Below are positions 1 to 5,753 of a stretch of DNA of 5,753 nt, piece after piece (within the stretch, counting starts at the first letter, position 1; each line of letters starts with the position of its first letter). The notes under the pieces were generated by a model that was given only the letters and a program-made list of their open reading frames with translations, did not search any database and was not told where the DNA came from. Location of the stretch: assembly GCA_900549945.1 (NCBI GenBank), contig URQJ01000127.1, positions 1 through 5,753 on the forward strand, in the 5' to 3' direction. Source of the stretch: an uncultured Oscillospiraceae bacterium (GTDB lineage: Bacteria > Bacillota > Clostridia > Oscillospirales > Acutalibacteraceae). The position numbers and the translations under genes are program-made.

Positions 1-136
1 CCTTTTCCCCGTTTTGGTTGTAGTGCACGAGCACGGCGGCGCCCGCCTGCGCGAGGCGGCGGACCATCACGCGGCCAAGCTGGCCCGAACCGCCCGTGAC
101 AAGCGCGGTTTTCCCGCTCAAATCGATTGAAACCAT
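1..136 (-). CDS. Short-chain dehydrogenase/reductase (SDR), N-terminal fragment
   Basis: Only the first 45 codons are in the window; the rest lies beyond the left edge. The peptide begins MVSIDLSGKTALVTGG and holds a Rossmann nucleotide-binding start: strand beta-1 (TALVT), then the glycine motif TGGSGQLG at residues 14-21, a helix (GRVMVRRLAQAGA), and beta-2 ending VLVHYN. In SDR enzymes this segment binds the NAD(P) cofactor in a soluble cytoplasmic oxidoreductase. The glycine spacing is TGxxGxxG, as in extended or atypical SDRs, whereas the VHYN end of beta-2 resembles FabG-like classical SDRs, so the subfamily is open. The substrate cannot be inferred because the catalytic YxxxK region is missing. 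The start at 136 is supported by AGGAGG eight bases upstream and by the usual short lead into the glycine motif. An in-frame ATG at 199 would add 21 residues rich in Arg, Glu and Pro, with no properly spaced ribosome site. It lies 144 bp behind the topoisomerase A gene with no minus-strand terminator between, so read-through is possible. Confidence 0.85.
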   Translation of the reverse strand, partial: MVSIDLSGKTALVTGGSGQLGRVMVRRLAQAGAAVLVHYNQNGEK

Positions 137-144
137 ACGGCTTT

Positions 145-150
145 CCTCCT
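145..150 (-). promoter_or_regulatory. Ribosome binding site of the SDR gene
   Basis: AGGAGG on the minus strand, separated by eight bases from the ATG at 136. It is a full consensus Shine-Dalgarno match and decides in favour of this start over the in-frame ATG at 199. Confidence 0.85.
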
Positions 151-159
151 CTTGCTTTT

Positions 160-196
160 CTGCCGCCCGAGCGCGTCGCCCGGGCGGCAGATTTTT
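160..196 (+). terminator. Terminator-like hairpin, oriented on the plus strand
   Basis: A perfect 10 bp GC-rich stem (CTGCCGCCCG at 160-169 with CGGGCGGCAG at 181-190) encloses an 11-base loop and is followed on the plus strand by ATTTTT (191-196). This is the form of an intrinsic terminator for plus-strand transcription, yet no plus-strand gene is seen here. Read on the minus strand, the same stem is followed by AAAAGC and not by a U-run. There it would be a 5' leader hairpin ending ten bases before the Shine-Dalgarno sequence of the SDR gene. The fold is certain as a sequence palindrome; its role is inferred. Confidence 0.5.
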
Positions 197-280
197 CATC
201 CTTCTAACTGCTTTCGGCACAGCGCGCCGAAGGCCGGCGCCTGCATCCGCCCGAGCCTTCCCGGCTTTAAGCCGCGCCGC

Positions 281-2515
281 TTACAGCGACGTCTGCGCGT
301 CGCGCCCTTCCTCGCCGTTCGGCAGCGCGCCGAGCGCCGGCAGCTTCTTTTTGAAGCGCGCCGGGTTCTGGAGGTCGCCCTCCTGATACACGACGGCCGA
401 CAGGACGCGCTGGCCCTTCTTGAGCGTCATCGCCGCGACGCCCTGCGTGCTTTTCGTCGCCTTCGGCGCGATCAGCCCCGTATTGAAGAGCAGCATGCGC
501 CCGCTCGAGGCCGTCAGCAGCACGTCGCCGTCCTCGGGAAGCTGAAGCGCTGCGACCAGCGGAGATTTATCCGAATACGCGTTTAAGAGCTTGCGGCGGT
601 TCGTCTTGGTGCTGTAGGCCGAAAGCTCCACCTTCGCGGCCTTGCCGTTTTCAAAGACAAACAGCATGAAGCCGCTGTAATCCGAAGTGACCGCCATCGC
701 GGCCGCCGTCTCGCCCTCATCCATCTGCACGCGCGCGGGGATGTACTCGCCCATCACGCTCGCCTTCATATCGGCAAAATCGGCGGCGCGCATCTTGTAG
801 ACCTGCGCCCGGTCGGAGAAAAACAGCAGCTCGGCGGCGTTCGTCGATTCGAGCTGGCGCACGATCGCGTCGCCCTCCTTGAGCTTCTGCTCGCCGCCCA
901 TGCGCAGCGAGAGCGGCGTAATCTTCTTGAAATAGCCCTCGCGCGTGAAGAACAAATTCACCGGATAATCGGGGATCTCCTCCACCGGCTCCTCCTCGTG
1001 GATCTCGTCGGCGTAGAGGATCAGGCTGCGGCGCGGCTGGCCGTACTTCTGCGCGATCTCCGAAAGCTCGCGCGTGATAATCGTCTTGATGCGCGATTTC
1101 GACGCGAGCACCGCCTCGAGGTCGCGGATCTCCGCCTCGAGGTTTTCGATCTCCTCGGTGCGCTTCAAAATAAACTCGCGGTTCAAATGGCGCAGCTTGA
1201 TTTCCGCGACGTACTCGGCCTGCACCGCATCGATGCCGAAGCCGATCATCAGGTTCGGCACGACCTCGCTCTCCTCCGCCGTCTCGCGGACGATGCGGAT
1301 CGCCTTGTCGATGTCGAGCAGAATCGCCCGCAGGCCGTAGAGCAGGTGCAGCTTCTCCTTCTTTTTCGTAAGGTCGAAATACGTGCGGCGGCGGACGCAT
1401 TCGACGCGGAACGCCGTCCACTCCTCAAAGAGCGCGCGCACGCCGAGCACGCGCGGCACGCCGGCGATCAGCACGTTGAAGTTGCAGGCAAAGCTGTCCT
1501 CGAGCGAGGTCATCTTGAACAGGCGCTGCATCAGCTTTTCCGGGTCGGTGCCGCGCTTGAGATCGATCGTGATCTTCAGGCCGTCGAGACCCGTTTCGTC
1601 GCGGATGTCGGTCAGCTCCTTGAGCTTGCCCTGCTTGACGAGGTCGATCACCTTCTCAACGATCGCCTCGATCGTCGTCGTGGGCGGGATCTGCGTGATA
1701 TCGATGCAGTTCGCCGCCTTGTCGAACGTGTAGCGCGCGCGCACGCGGATGCTGCCGCGGCCCGTCTCATAGATCTGCTCCATCGCCTTGCGGTCGAAAA
1801 TAATCTGGCCGCCGCCCGGGAAATCAGGCGCCTGCATCGTCGTGAAAAGATCGTGCTTCGGGTTTTTCATCAGCTCGATCGCCGTGTTGCAGACCTCCGC
1901 AAGGTTGAACGGGCAGATCGACGACGCCATGCCGACCGCGATGCCGGTGTTCGCGTTGACGAGCACCGAGGGAAACGCCGCGGGCAGCAGCGTCGGCTCC
2001 TTCGTCGTGCTGTCGTAGTTGTCGATAAAATCAACGGTATCCTTGTCAATGTCGCGGAACAGCTCGCGGCAGATGCCGTCGAGCCGCGCCTCGGTGTAGC
2101 GCGAGGCGGCCCACGCCATATCGCGCGAATAGAACTTGCCGAAATTGCCCTTCGAATCGACGTACGGGTGCAGAAGCGCCTCATAGCCGCGCGAGAGGCG
2201 CACCATCGTGTCGTAGATGGCGGCGTCGCCGTGCGGGTTCAGCTTCATCGTCTGGCCGACGATGTTCGCGCTCTTCGTGCGCGCCGAACCGAGCAGGTTC
2301 ATCTTATACATCGTGTAGAGCAGCTTGCGGTGCGAGGGCTTGAAGCCGTCGATCTCCGGGATCGCGCGCGACAGAATGACGCTCATCGCATACGGCATGA
2401 AATTCTTGCGGATCGTATCGTTGATATCCTGCTCGACGATCTCGCCCGCACCCGCGATAAAGCCCTGCATTTTCACCGCGCTCTCGCGCTTTGGCTGCTG
2501 TTTTTTCCTCGCCAT
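281..2515 (-). CDS. parC: Type IIA DNA topoisomerase subunit A (ParC/GyrA family, divergent)
   Basis: This 744 aa protein is the DNA breakage-reunion subunit of a type II topoisomerase; with the B subunit encoded just upstream it would form an A2B2 enzyme that passes one duplex through another on the nucleoid. Seen in the sequence: a winged-helix/cleavage core from about residue 30, with DGFKPSHRKLLY (56-67), the NPHGDAAIYD loop (93-102), GNFG (123-126) and the catalytic tyrosine Tyr140 after Arg139 in SRYTEARL. IPPTTTIEAIVEK and a long coiled-coil arm (about 390-495) follow, then a beta-pinwheel-type C-terminal domain (about 515-720). Length fits ParC (about 750) better than GyrA (over 800), and no canonical GyrA-box QRRGGKG is visible; the nearest is STQGVAAMTLKKG. 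The position of GyrA Ser83 is Ala98, one residue is lost between VG and PHGD, and two are added before the tyrosine. AAAGGAG lies seven bases before the ATG. The family is certain; the choice of parC over a gyrA paralogue is less so. Confidence 0.93.
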   Translation of the reverse strand: MARKKQQPKRESAVKMQGFIAGAGEIVEQDINDTIRKNFMPYAMSVILSRAIPEIDGFKPSHRKLLYTMYKMNLLGSARTKSANIVGQTMKLNPHGDAAIYDTMVRLSRGYEALLHPYVDSKGNFGKFYSRDMAWAASRYTEARLDGICRELFRDIDKDTVDFIDNYDSTTKEPTLLPAAFPSVLVNANTGIAVGMASSICPFNLAEVCNTAIELMKNPKHDLFTTMQAPDFPGGGQIIFDRKAMEQIYETGRGSIRVRARYTFDKAANCIDITQIPPTTTIEAIVEKVIDLVKQGKLKELTDIRDETGLDGLKITIDLKRGTDPEKLMQRLFKMTSLEDSFACNFNVLIAGVPRVLGVRALFEEWTAFRVECVRRRTYFDLTKKKEKLHLLYGLRAILLDIDKAIRIVRETAEESEVVPNLMIGFGIDAVQAEYVAEIKLRHLNREFILKRTEEIENLEAEIRDLEAVLASKSRIKTIITRELSEIAQKYGQPRRSLILYADEIHEEEPVEEIPDYPVNLFFTREGYFKKITPLSLRMGGEQKLKEGDAIVRQLESTNAAELLFFSDRAQVYKMRAADFADMKASVMGEYIPARVQMDEGETAAAMAVTSDYSGFMLFVFENGKAAKVELSAYSTKTNRRKLLNAYSDKSPLVAALQLPEDGDVLLTASSGRMLLFNTGLIAPKATKSTQGVAAMTLKKGQRVLSAVVYQEGDLQNPARFKKKLPALGALPNGEEGRDAQTSL

Positions 2516-2557
2516 ATCCTCTCTCCTTTGCTTTCACAGGCCGCGGTGCGCAAACCG
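2516..2557 (-). promoter_or_regulatory. Operon spacer with ribosome binding site of the A subunit gene
   Basis: The 42 bp spacer between the two topoisomerase genes carries AAAGGAG at 2529-2523, followed by GAGG, seven bases before the ATG at 2515. There is no terminator-like hairpin in it, which supports co-transcription and balanced production of both subunits. Confidence 0.75.
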
Positions 2558-4540
2558 TCACGAAACATCCAGATCGTCCATATACTCGCTGCCGTGCTCG
2601 GCGATATAATCCTTGCGGCCGGCGAGGTTGTCGCCGAGCAGCGTGTCGAACATCTCGGCCGTGCGCTCCACGTCGCCGGGCTTCACCTGAATCAGGCGGC
2701 GCGTTTTGGGGTTCATCGTCGTCAGGTTCATCATCTCAGGGTCGTTTTCACCGAGACCCTTCGAGCGCTGAATCGTGTATTTCTGGCCCTTGAGCTCGCC
2801 GAGGAACTGCTCCTTCTCGCGCTCGTCGTAGGCGAAAAACGTCTTGTCCTTCGAGGTGATCTCATACAGCGGCGACTCCGCGATGAACACCTTGTTCTGG
2901 TCGATCAGGTCGGGCGTCAGGCGGTAGAGCATCGTCAGCAGCATCGTGCGGATATGAAAGCCGTCCACATCCGCATCGGTGCACAGGATGATCTTGCTCC
3001 AGCGCAGGTTGTCCATGTCGAAGGTCGCGAGGTTCTTGTTCGCCTTCGATTTCACCTGCACGCCGCAGCCGAGCACCTTGATGAGATCGGTGATGATCTC
3101 GCTTTTGAAAATCTTATCGTAATCCGCCTTGAGGCAGTTGAGGATCTTGCCGCGGATCGGCATGATCGCCTGATAGTTTGGGTCGCGCGCCTGCTTGACC
3201 GCACCGAGCGCCGAATCGCCCTCCACGATGAAGATCTCGCGCTCCGCCGTATCCTTCGAGCGACAGTCAACGAATTTGGCAACGCGGCCCGTGATATCCA
3301 TTTTCGCGGTCAGCTTGCCCTTGAGGTTCAACCGCGTGCGCTCGGCGTCCTCGCGGGAGCGCTTGTTGATGAGCACCTGCGCGCCGATCTTCTCGGCCTC
3401 CATCGGGTTCTCGATGAAATAGACCTCAAGGTTGTGGCGGAGCATCTCCACCATCGCTTCCTGAATGCCCTTGTTGTTGATGGCCTTCTTCGTCTGGTTT
3501 TCGTAGGAGGTCATCGTCGAAAAGGAGGACAGAACGATGACGAGGCAGTCCTCGATGTCCTGAAACTTAATCTTGCTCTCCGACTTGTTGTACTTGCCGT
3601 TCTGCTTCAAATACGCGTCGATCTGATAGACAAAGGCGTTCTGCACGGCCTTGTCCGGCGCGCCGCCGTACTCGAGCCAGCTCGAGTTGTGGTAGTATTC
3701 GGTCAGGTGCAGGCGGTTCGAAAAAGCGACCGCCGCATTGATCTTCACGTTGTAGAGAGGCAGATCCCCGCGGTCGCGCACTTTTTTTTCGGACTGCCAG
3801 AACTGGATCGAGGTCAGCGCGTCGTCGCCGCAGAGCTCGCGCACGTGGTCCTCGATGCCGTTTTCGTAGCAGAACACGGTCGTCTCGAACTTCCTCGGCG
3901 ACACCTCGTTTTTGAAGATGAATTTCACGCCCGCGTTGACGATCGCCTGCCGGCGGATCGTGTCCGTGTAGTATTCGGCCGGCACCGCGATGTCGGTGAA
4001 CACCTTGAGGTCCGGCTTCCAGCGGATCACGGACCCGGTATCCTTCTTCGCGTACGGCTCCTTCTGCAGGCCGCCGACGTTCTCGCCGTGCTCGAAATGC
4101 AGCGTGTAGCGGAAGCCGTCGTAGCGGATGTCCGCGTCCATATATTCCGAGGCATACTGCGTGGCGCAGAGGCCAAGGCCGTTGAGGCCGAGCGCGTAGT
4201 CGTAGTTGCCGCCGTCGTTGTTGTTGTACTTGCCGCCCGCGTACATCTCGCAGAAAACAAGCTCCCAGTTGAAGCGCTCCTCGCGCTTGTTGTAGTCGAC
4301 CGGGATGCCGCGGCCGTGGTCCTCCACCTCGATCGACTGGTCGAGGAAGCGTGTAACGGTGATCTCCTTGCCGTAGCCCTGCCGCGCCTCGTCGATCGAG
4401 TTCGAGAGAATTTCGAAGATCGCGTGCTCGCAGCCGTCGAGGCCGTCCGAGCCGAAGATGACCGCCGGGCGCAGCCGCACGCGGTCGGCGCCCTTGAGGC
4501 TCGTTATGCTTTCGTTGCCGTAATTCTGTTTTTTCGCCAT
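2558..4540 (-). CDS. parE: Type IIA DNA topoisomerase subunit B (ParE/GyrB family, divergent)
   Basis: This 660 aa protein is the ATPase and TOPRIM subunit, whose ATP-driven dimerisation closes the gate for strand passage. The GHKL ATPase domain shows FEILSNSIDEA with Glu43 (general base) and Asn47 (metal), EDHGRGIP with Asp74 (adenine contact), AGGK (101-104), the GLNGLG loop (118-123), and the transducer-domain QTK loop (Gln349-Lys351). The TOPRIM domain shows IVEGDSA with Glu440, PIRGKILN (461-468) and TDADVDG with Asp522 and Asp524, then RSKGLGE and the usual C-terminal tail ending near NLAGRKDYI and DDLDVS. The length matches ParE and Gram-positive GyrB. The ATG at 4540 is chosen because AAAGGAG lies nine bases before it and homology begins there; the frame is open to 4741, but that stretch is the non-coding leader. 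The stop is 42 bp before the A subunit gene, so the two are one operon. The position of GyrB Arg136 is Tyr140, and there are two extra residues between AGGK and the GLNGLG loop. A gyrB paralogue naming is also possible. Confidence 0.93.
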   Translation of the reverse strand: MAKKQNYGNESITSLKGADRVRLRPAVIFGSDGLDGCEHAIFEILSNSIDEARQGYGKEITVTRFLDQSIEVEDHGRGIPVDYNKREERFNWELVFCEMYAGGKYNNNDGGNYDYALGLNGLGLCATQYASEYMDADIRYDGFRYTLHFEHGENVGGLQKEPYAKKDTGSVIRWKPDLKVFTDIAVPAEYYTDTIRRQAIVNAGVKFIFKNEVSPRKFETTVFCYENGIEDHVRELCGDDALTSIQFWQSEKKVRDRGDLPLYNVKINAAVAFSNRLHLTEYYHNSSWLEYGGAPDKAVQNAFVYQIDAYLKQNGKYNKSESKIKFQDIEDCLVIVLSSFSTMTSYENQTKKAINNKGIQEAMVEMLRHNLEVYFIENPMEAEKIGAQVLINKRSREDAERTRLNLKGKLTAKMDITGRVAKFVDCRSKDTAEREIFIVEGDSALGAVKQARDPNYQAIMPIRGKILNCLKADYDKIFKSEIITDLIKVLGCGVQVKSKANKNLATFDMDNLRWSKIILCTDADVDGFHIRTMLLTMLYRLTPDLIDQNKVFIAESPLYEITSKDKTFFAYDEREKEQFLGELKGQKYTIQRSKGLGENDPEMMNLTTMNPKTRRLIQVKPGDVERTAEMFDTLLGDNLAGRKDYIAEHGSEYMDDLDVS

Positions 4541-4549
4541 AGCGTTTCG

Positions 4550-4556
4550 CTCCTTT
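4550..4556 (-). promoter_or_regulatory. Ribosome binding site of the topoisomerase B gene
   Basis: AAAGGAG on the minus strand sits nine bases before the ATG at 4540. It fixes the start there and rules out the longer in-frame reading that extends back to 4741 through the upstream terminator and hairpins. Confidence 0.8.
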
Positions 4557-4582
4557 CGCAAGGAATGTCCTGCGCCGTTTTC

Positions 4583-4615
4583 CGGCACCGCCGCACGCAC
4601 TGTACGGCGGTGCCG
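4583..4615 (-). repeat. Perfect 11 bp inverted repeat in the topoisomerase leader
   Basis: CGGCACCGCCG (4583-4593) and CGGCGGTGCCG (4605-4615) are exact reverse complements separated by 11 bases. The hairpin falls 26 bases before the Shine-Dalgarno sequence of the topoisomerase B gene. No U-run follows on either strand (minus side GAAAACGG, plus side AACGCG), so it does not look like a simple terminator. It could be an mRNA leader stem-loop, a protein-binding palindrome, or a terminator that lacks its U-tract. The function is unknown. Confidence 0.6.
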
Positions 4616-4665
4616 AACGCGCCGTGCGGAGGCCCGGGCCGTCTCTTTCGCCCCTGCCCCACACA

Positions 4666-4694
4666 CCGCCGGCCCCGTTTTCGAACCGGCGGGG
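4666..4694 (-). repeat. Hairpin with alternative pairing in the topoisomerase leader
   Basis: CCGCCGG (4666-4672) pairs with CCGGCGG (4686-4692) around a 13-base loop. A different pairing, CCCCG (4673-4677) with CGGGG (4690-4694), uses part of the same right arm, so only one can form. No U-run follows. In such GC-rich DNA, 5-7 bp stems can arise by chance, so the support is modest. Confidence 0.35.
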
Positions 4695-4740
4695 TATAAA
4701 CAAACGTAAAGGGAATGCACTGCACATTCCCTTTCGTTCA
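4690..4740 (-). terminator. Intrinsic terminator of ftsH
   Basis: On the minus strand, starting only a few bases after the ftsH stop codon, AAAGGGAATG pairs perfectly with CATTCCCTTT (arms 4734-4725 and 4717-4708) around a 7-base loop. The stem extends by four more pairs (AACG with CGTT) past a single bulged base at 4707. The transcript then runs into a U-rich tail (ACGTTTGTTTATA). Position, stem quality and tail all fit a Rho-independent terminator that separates ftsH from the topoisomerase operon. Confidence 0.82.
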
Positions 4741-4743
4741 AGG

Positions 4744-5753
4744 TTAATCCTGTTGTTCTTCCGCGCTCTCCGGGGCACTCTCCGGCGGGATGGCGGCCGG
4801 CTCTGCGGCCTGCATGCCGCTCGGAAGCAGCCTGCCCTCGATCACGTCGATAAATTCATCCGCATCGAGCTTTTCCTTTTCGAAAAGCACGCCGGCCAGC
4901 CGGTGCAGGACGTCGATATGATCGGAAAGCACCTTCTCGGTCTTTTGATAGGCGTTGAAGATAATCGACTTCACTTCCTCGTCGATCTCCGCCGCCGTCT
5001 CTTCCGAGTAGTTGCTCACATGGCCCATTTCCTTGCCGAGGAACGGGTTGCTGGTGTCCGTGCCGTAGGTGATCGGCCCGAGGCGTTCGCTCATGCCGTA
5101 TTTCGTGACCATCGCGCGGACGATCTTCGTCGCGCGCTCGATGTCGTTGGAAGCACCGGTCGAGATGTCGTCGAGCACGAGCGCTTCGGCGACGCGGCCG
5201 CCGAGCAGAACGATCAGCTCCTCCTTCATCTCGTTGCGGCTCTTATACGATTTATCCTCGGTCGGCAGGTGCATCGTGTAGCCGCCCGCCATGCCGCGGG
5301 GAATAATCGAGATTTGATGGACCGGATCCTGTGAATCGCAGTAGTACGTCGCGACCGCATGGCCGGCCTCGTGATAGGCCGTGAGCTTCTTTTCCTTGTC
5401 GCTCATGATACGGCTCTTTTTCTCCGTGCCGACGACGACCTTGATCGTCGCCTCCTCGATCTCCGCCATCGTGATGGCCCGGCGCTCCTTGCGGGCTGCA
5501 AGCAGCGCCGCTTCATTGAGGAGGTTTTCGAGGTCCGCGCCGGTGAAGCCGGCCGTCGATTTCGCGATCGTCTCAAGGTTCACGTCCGGCGCGAGCGGCT
5601 TGCCCTTCGCGTGAACGCGCAGGATCTCCTCGCGGCCCTTGACGTCCGGATAGCCGACCGTGACCTGCCGGTCGAAGCGGCCGGGGCGCATCAGCGCCGG
5701 GTCGAGGATGTCGGGGCGGTTCGTCGCGGCGATCATGATGACGCCCTCGTTCG
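4744..5753 (-). CDS. ftsH: ATP-dependent zinc metalloprotease FtsH, C-terminal part
   Basis: FtsH is a membrane-anchored hexameric AAA+ protease that unfolds and degrades membrane and short-lived cytoplasmic proteins. The window holds the last 335 complete codons; the N-terminal membrane segments, Walker A and Walker B lie past the right edge. Visible in order: the end of the AAA module with [14 protein letters not shown] and the arginine-finger segment RPGRFDR (fragment residues 22-28); the AAA lid ([21 protein letters not shown] split across about 76-96); the M41 peptidase domain with the zinc motif HEAGH (127-131, catalytic Glu128); [19 protein letters not shown]; and STGASND, whose Asp213 is the third zinc ligand by comparison with E. 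coli Asp495. A helical region follows, ending in a Pro/Glu/Ala-rich acidic tail of about 25 residues, as is common at FtsH C-termini. All catalytic residues are intact. The stop codon is followed closely by an intrinsic terminator, so this is the last gene of its transcript. Confidence 0.97.
   Translation of the reverse strand, partial: NEGVIMIAATNRPDILDPALMRPGRFDRQVTVGYPDVKGREEILRVHAKGKPLAPDVNLETIAKSTAGFTGADLENLLNEAALLAARKERRAITMAEIEEATIKVVVGTEKKSRIMSDKEKKLTAYHEAGHAVATYYCDSQDPVHQISIIPRGMAGGYTMHLPTEDKSYKSRNEMKEELIVLLGGRVAEALVLDDISTGASNDIERATKIVRAMVTKYGMSERLGPITYGTDTSNPFLGKEMGHVSNYSEETAAEIDEEVKSIIFNAYQKTEKVLSDHIDVLHRLAGVLFEKEKLDADEFIDVIEGRLLPSGMQAAEPAAIPPESAPESAEEQQD

Larger units (their letters stand above)
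137..280. other. Structured intergenic region between topoisomerase A gene and SDR gene
   Basis: This gap of 144 bp holds no gene I can support. Besides the terminator-like hairpin at 160-196 it contains a 6 bp hairpin (GCGCCG at 224-229 with CGGCGC at 235-240) and a competing 8-pair hairpin that includes one G-U pair (CTTTCGGC at 211-218 with GCCGAAGG at 226-233). These two overlap and cannot form together. No minus-strand U-run follows any of them, so I see no clear terminator for the topoisomerase operon. I could not identify a convincing sigma-70 promoter for the SDR gene. Confidence 0.55.
4541..4743 (-). promoter_or_regulatory. Intergenic leader between ftsH and the topoisomerase operon
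   Basis: This gap of 203 bp holds the ftsH terminator, two further hairpins, the GGCCCGGGCC palindrome at 4631-4640 and the ribosome binding site of the topoisomerase B gene. Because ftsH has its own terminator, the topoisomerase operon probably has a promoter here, but I could not find a -35/-10 pair with good spacing. TTTATA near 4701-4695 is the only -10-like sequence, and it overlaps the terminator tail. No coding sequence is supported. Confidence 0.5.

Noticed and set aside
137..199. In-frame upstream ATG at 199 as start of the SDR gene, or as a leader peptide.
   Set aside because: AAGG directly abuts this ATG, leaving no normal spacing, and the 21 extra residues are encoded by the hairpin and the Shine-Dalgarno sequence itself. 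SDR proteins normally begin shortly before the glycine motif, as from the ATG at 136.
96..586. Plus-strand open frames at 96-386 and 152-586.
   Set aside because: They overlap the SDR start, the hairpin region and the 3' end of the topoisomerase A gene in antisense. Their products are Arg/Ala/Ser-rich without domains, as expected for GC-rich shadow frames.
998..4699. A plus-strand open frame of more than 1,200 codons antisense to both topoisomerase genes.
   Set aside because: It runs in exact codon register with both minus-strand genes (which share one frame), so its stops would need TTA, CTA or TCA sense codons, which this GC-rich genome avoids. The translation is a low-complexity Arg/Leu/Val/Ala/Asp-rich shadow with no recognisable domain, while the sense strand encodes highly conserved proteins.
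4690..4702. TTTATA as the -10 box of a topoisomerase operon promoter.
   Set aside because: It overlaps the U-rich tail of the ftsH terminator, and I see no -35 element at a proper 16-18 base distance.
4541..4741. Extension of the topoisomerase B gene upstream to an ATG at 4741.
   Set aside because: The added 67 residues would be translated from the ftsH terminator and leader hairpins and resemble no family member. The ATG at 4540 has a good ribosome binding site and is where homology begins.
4624..5334. Plus-strand open frame antisense to ftsH.
   Set aside because: It crosses the terminator and runs opposite a clearly conserved protease gene; the product has no recognisable motif.

Overview
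This 5.75 kb window comes from a GC-rich bacterial chromosome. All four genes are read from the minus strand, so transcription runs from high to low coordinates. Strong AGGAGG/AAAGGAG ribosome binding sites, the FtsH sequence type and a divergent ParE/ParC-like gene pair suggest a high-GC Clostridia-type Firmicute, perhaps an Oscillospiraceae-like gut anaerobe. That placement rests on sequence resemblance by eye, not on a database search.

Layout in transcription order: (1) the C-terminal half of the membrane AAA+ zinc protease FtsH (5753-4744; its start lies beyond the right edge), followed at once by a convincing minus-strand intrinsic terminator. (2) A 203 bp gap that holds this terminator and a GC-rich, hairpin-rich leader. 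(3) A complete type IIA topoisomerase ATPase/TOPRIM subunit (GyrB/ParE family, 660 aa, 4540-2558). (4) After only 42 bp, a complete type IIA topoisomerase cleavage subunit (GyrA/ParC family, 744 aa, 2515-281). (5) A 144 bp gap with several hairpins. (6) The first 45 codons of a short-chain dehydrogenase/reductase (136-1), cut by the left edge.

The two topoisomerase genes almost certainly form one operon and make the two halves of one heterotetrameric enzyme: the B subunit binds ATP and carries the TOPRIM metal site, and the A subunit carries the DNA-cleaving tyrosine. All core catalytic motifs are present. Small indels around the active sites, and substitutions at the classical quinolone (GyrA Ser83) and coumarin (GyrB Arg136) contact positions, mark the pair as a divergent ParE/ParC-like paralogue rather than the housekeeping gyrase. 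ftsH appears transcriptionally separate because of its terminator. The dehydrogenase may be read through from the topoisomerase operon, since no minus-strand terminator is visible between them.

I found no tRNA, rRNA, CRISPR array, insertion sequence or phage feature. The region looks like ordinary chromosomal housekeeping sequence. The points most worth following up are the altered drug-contact positions and the structured leaders.
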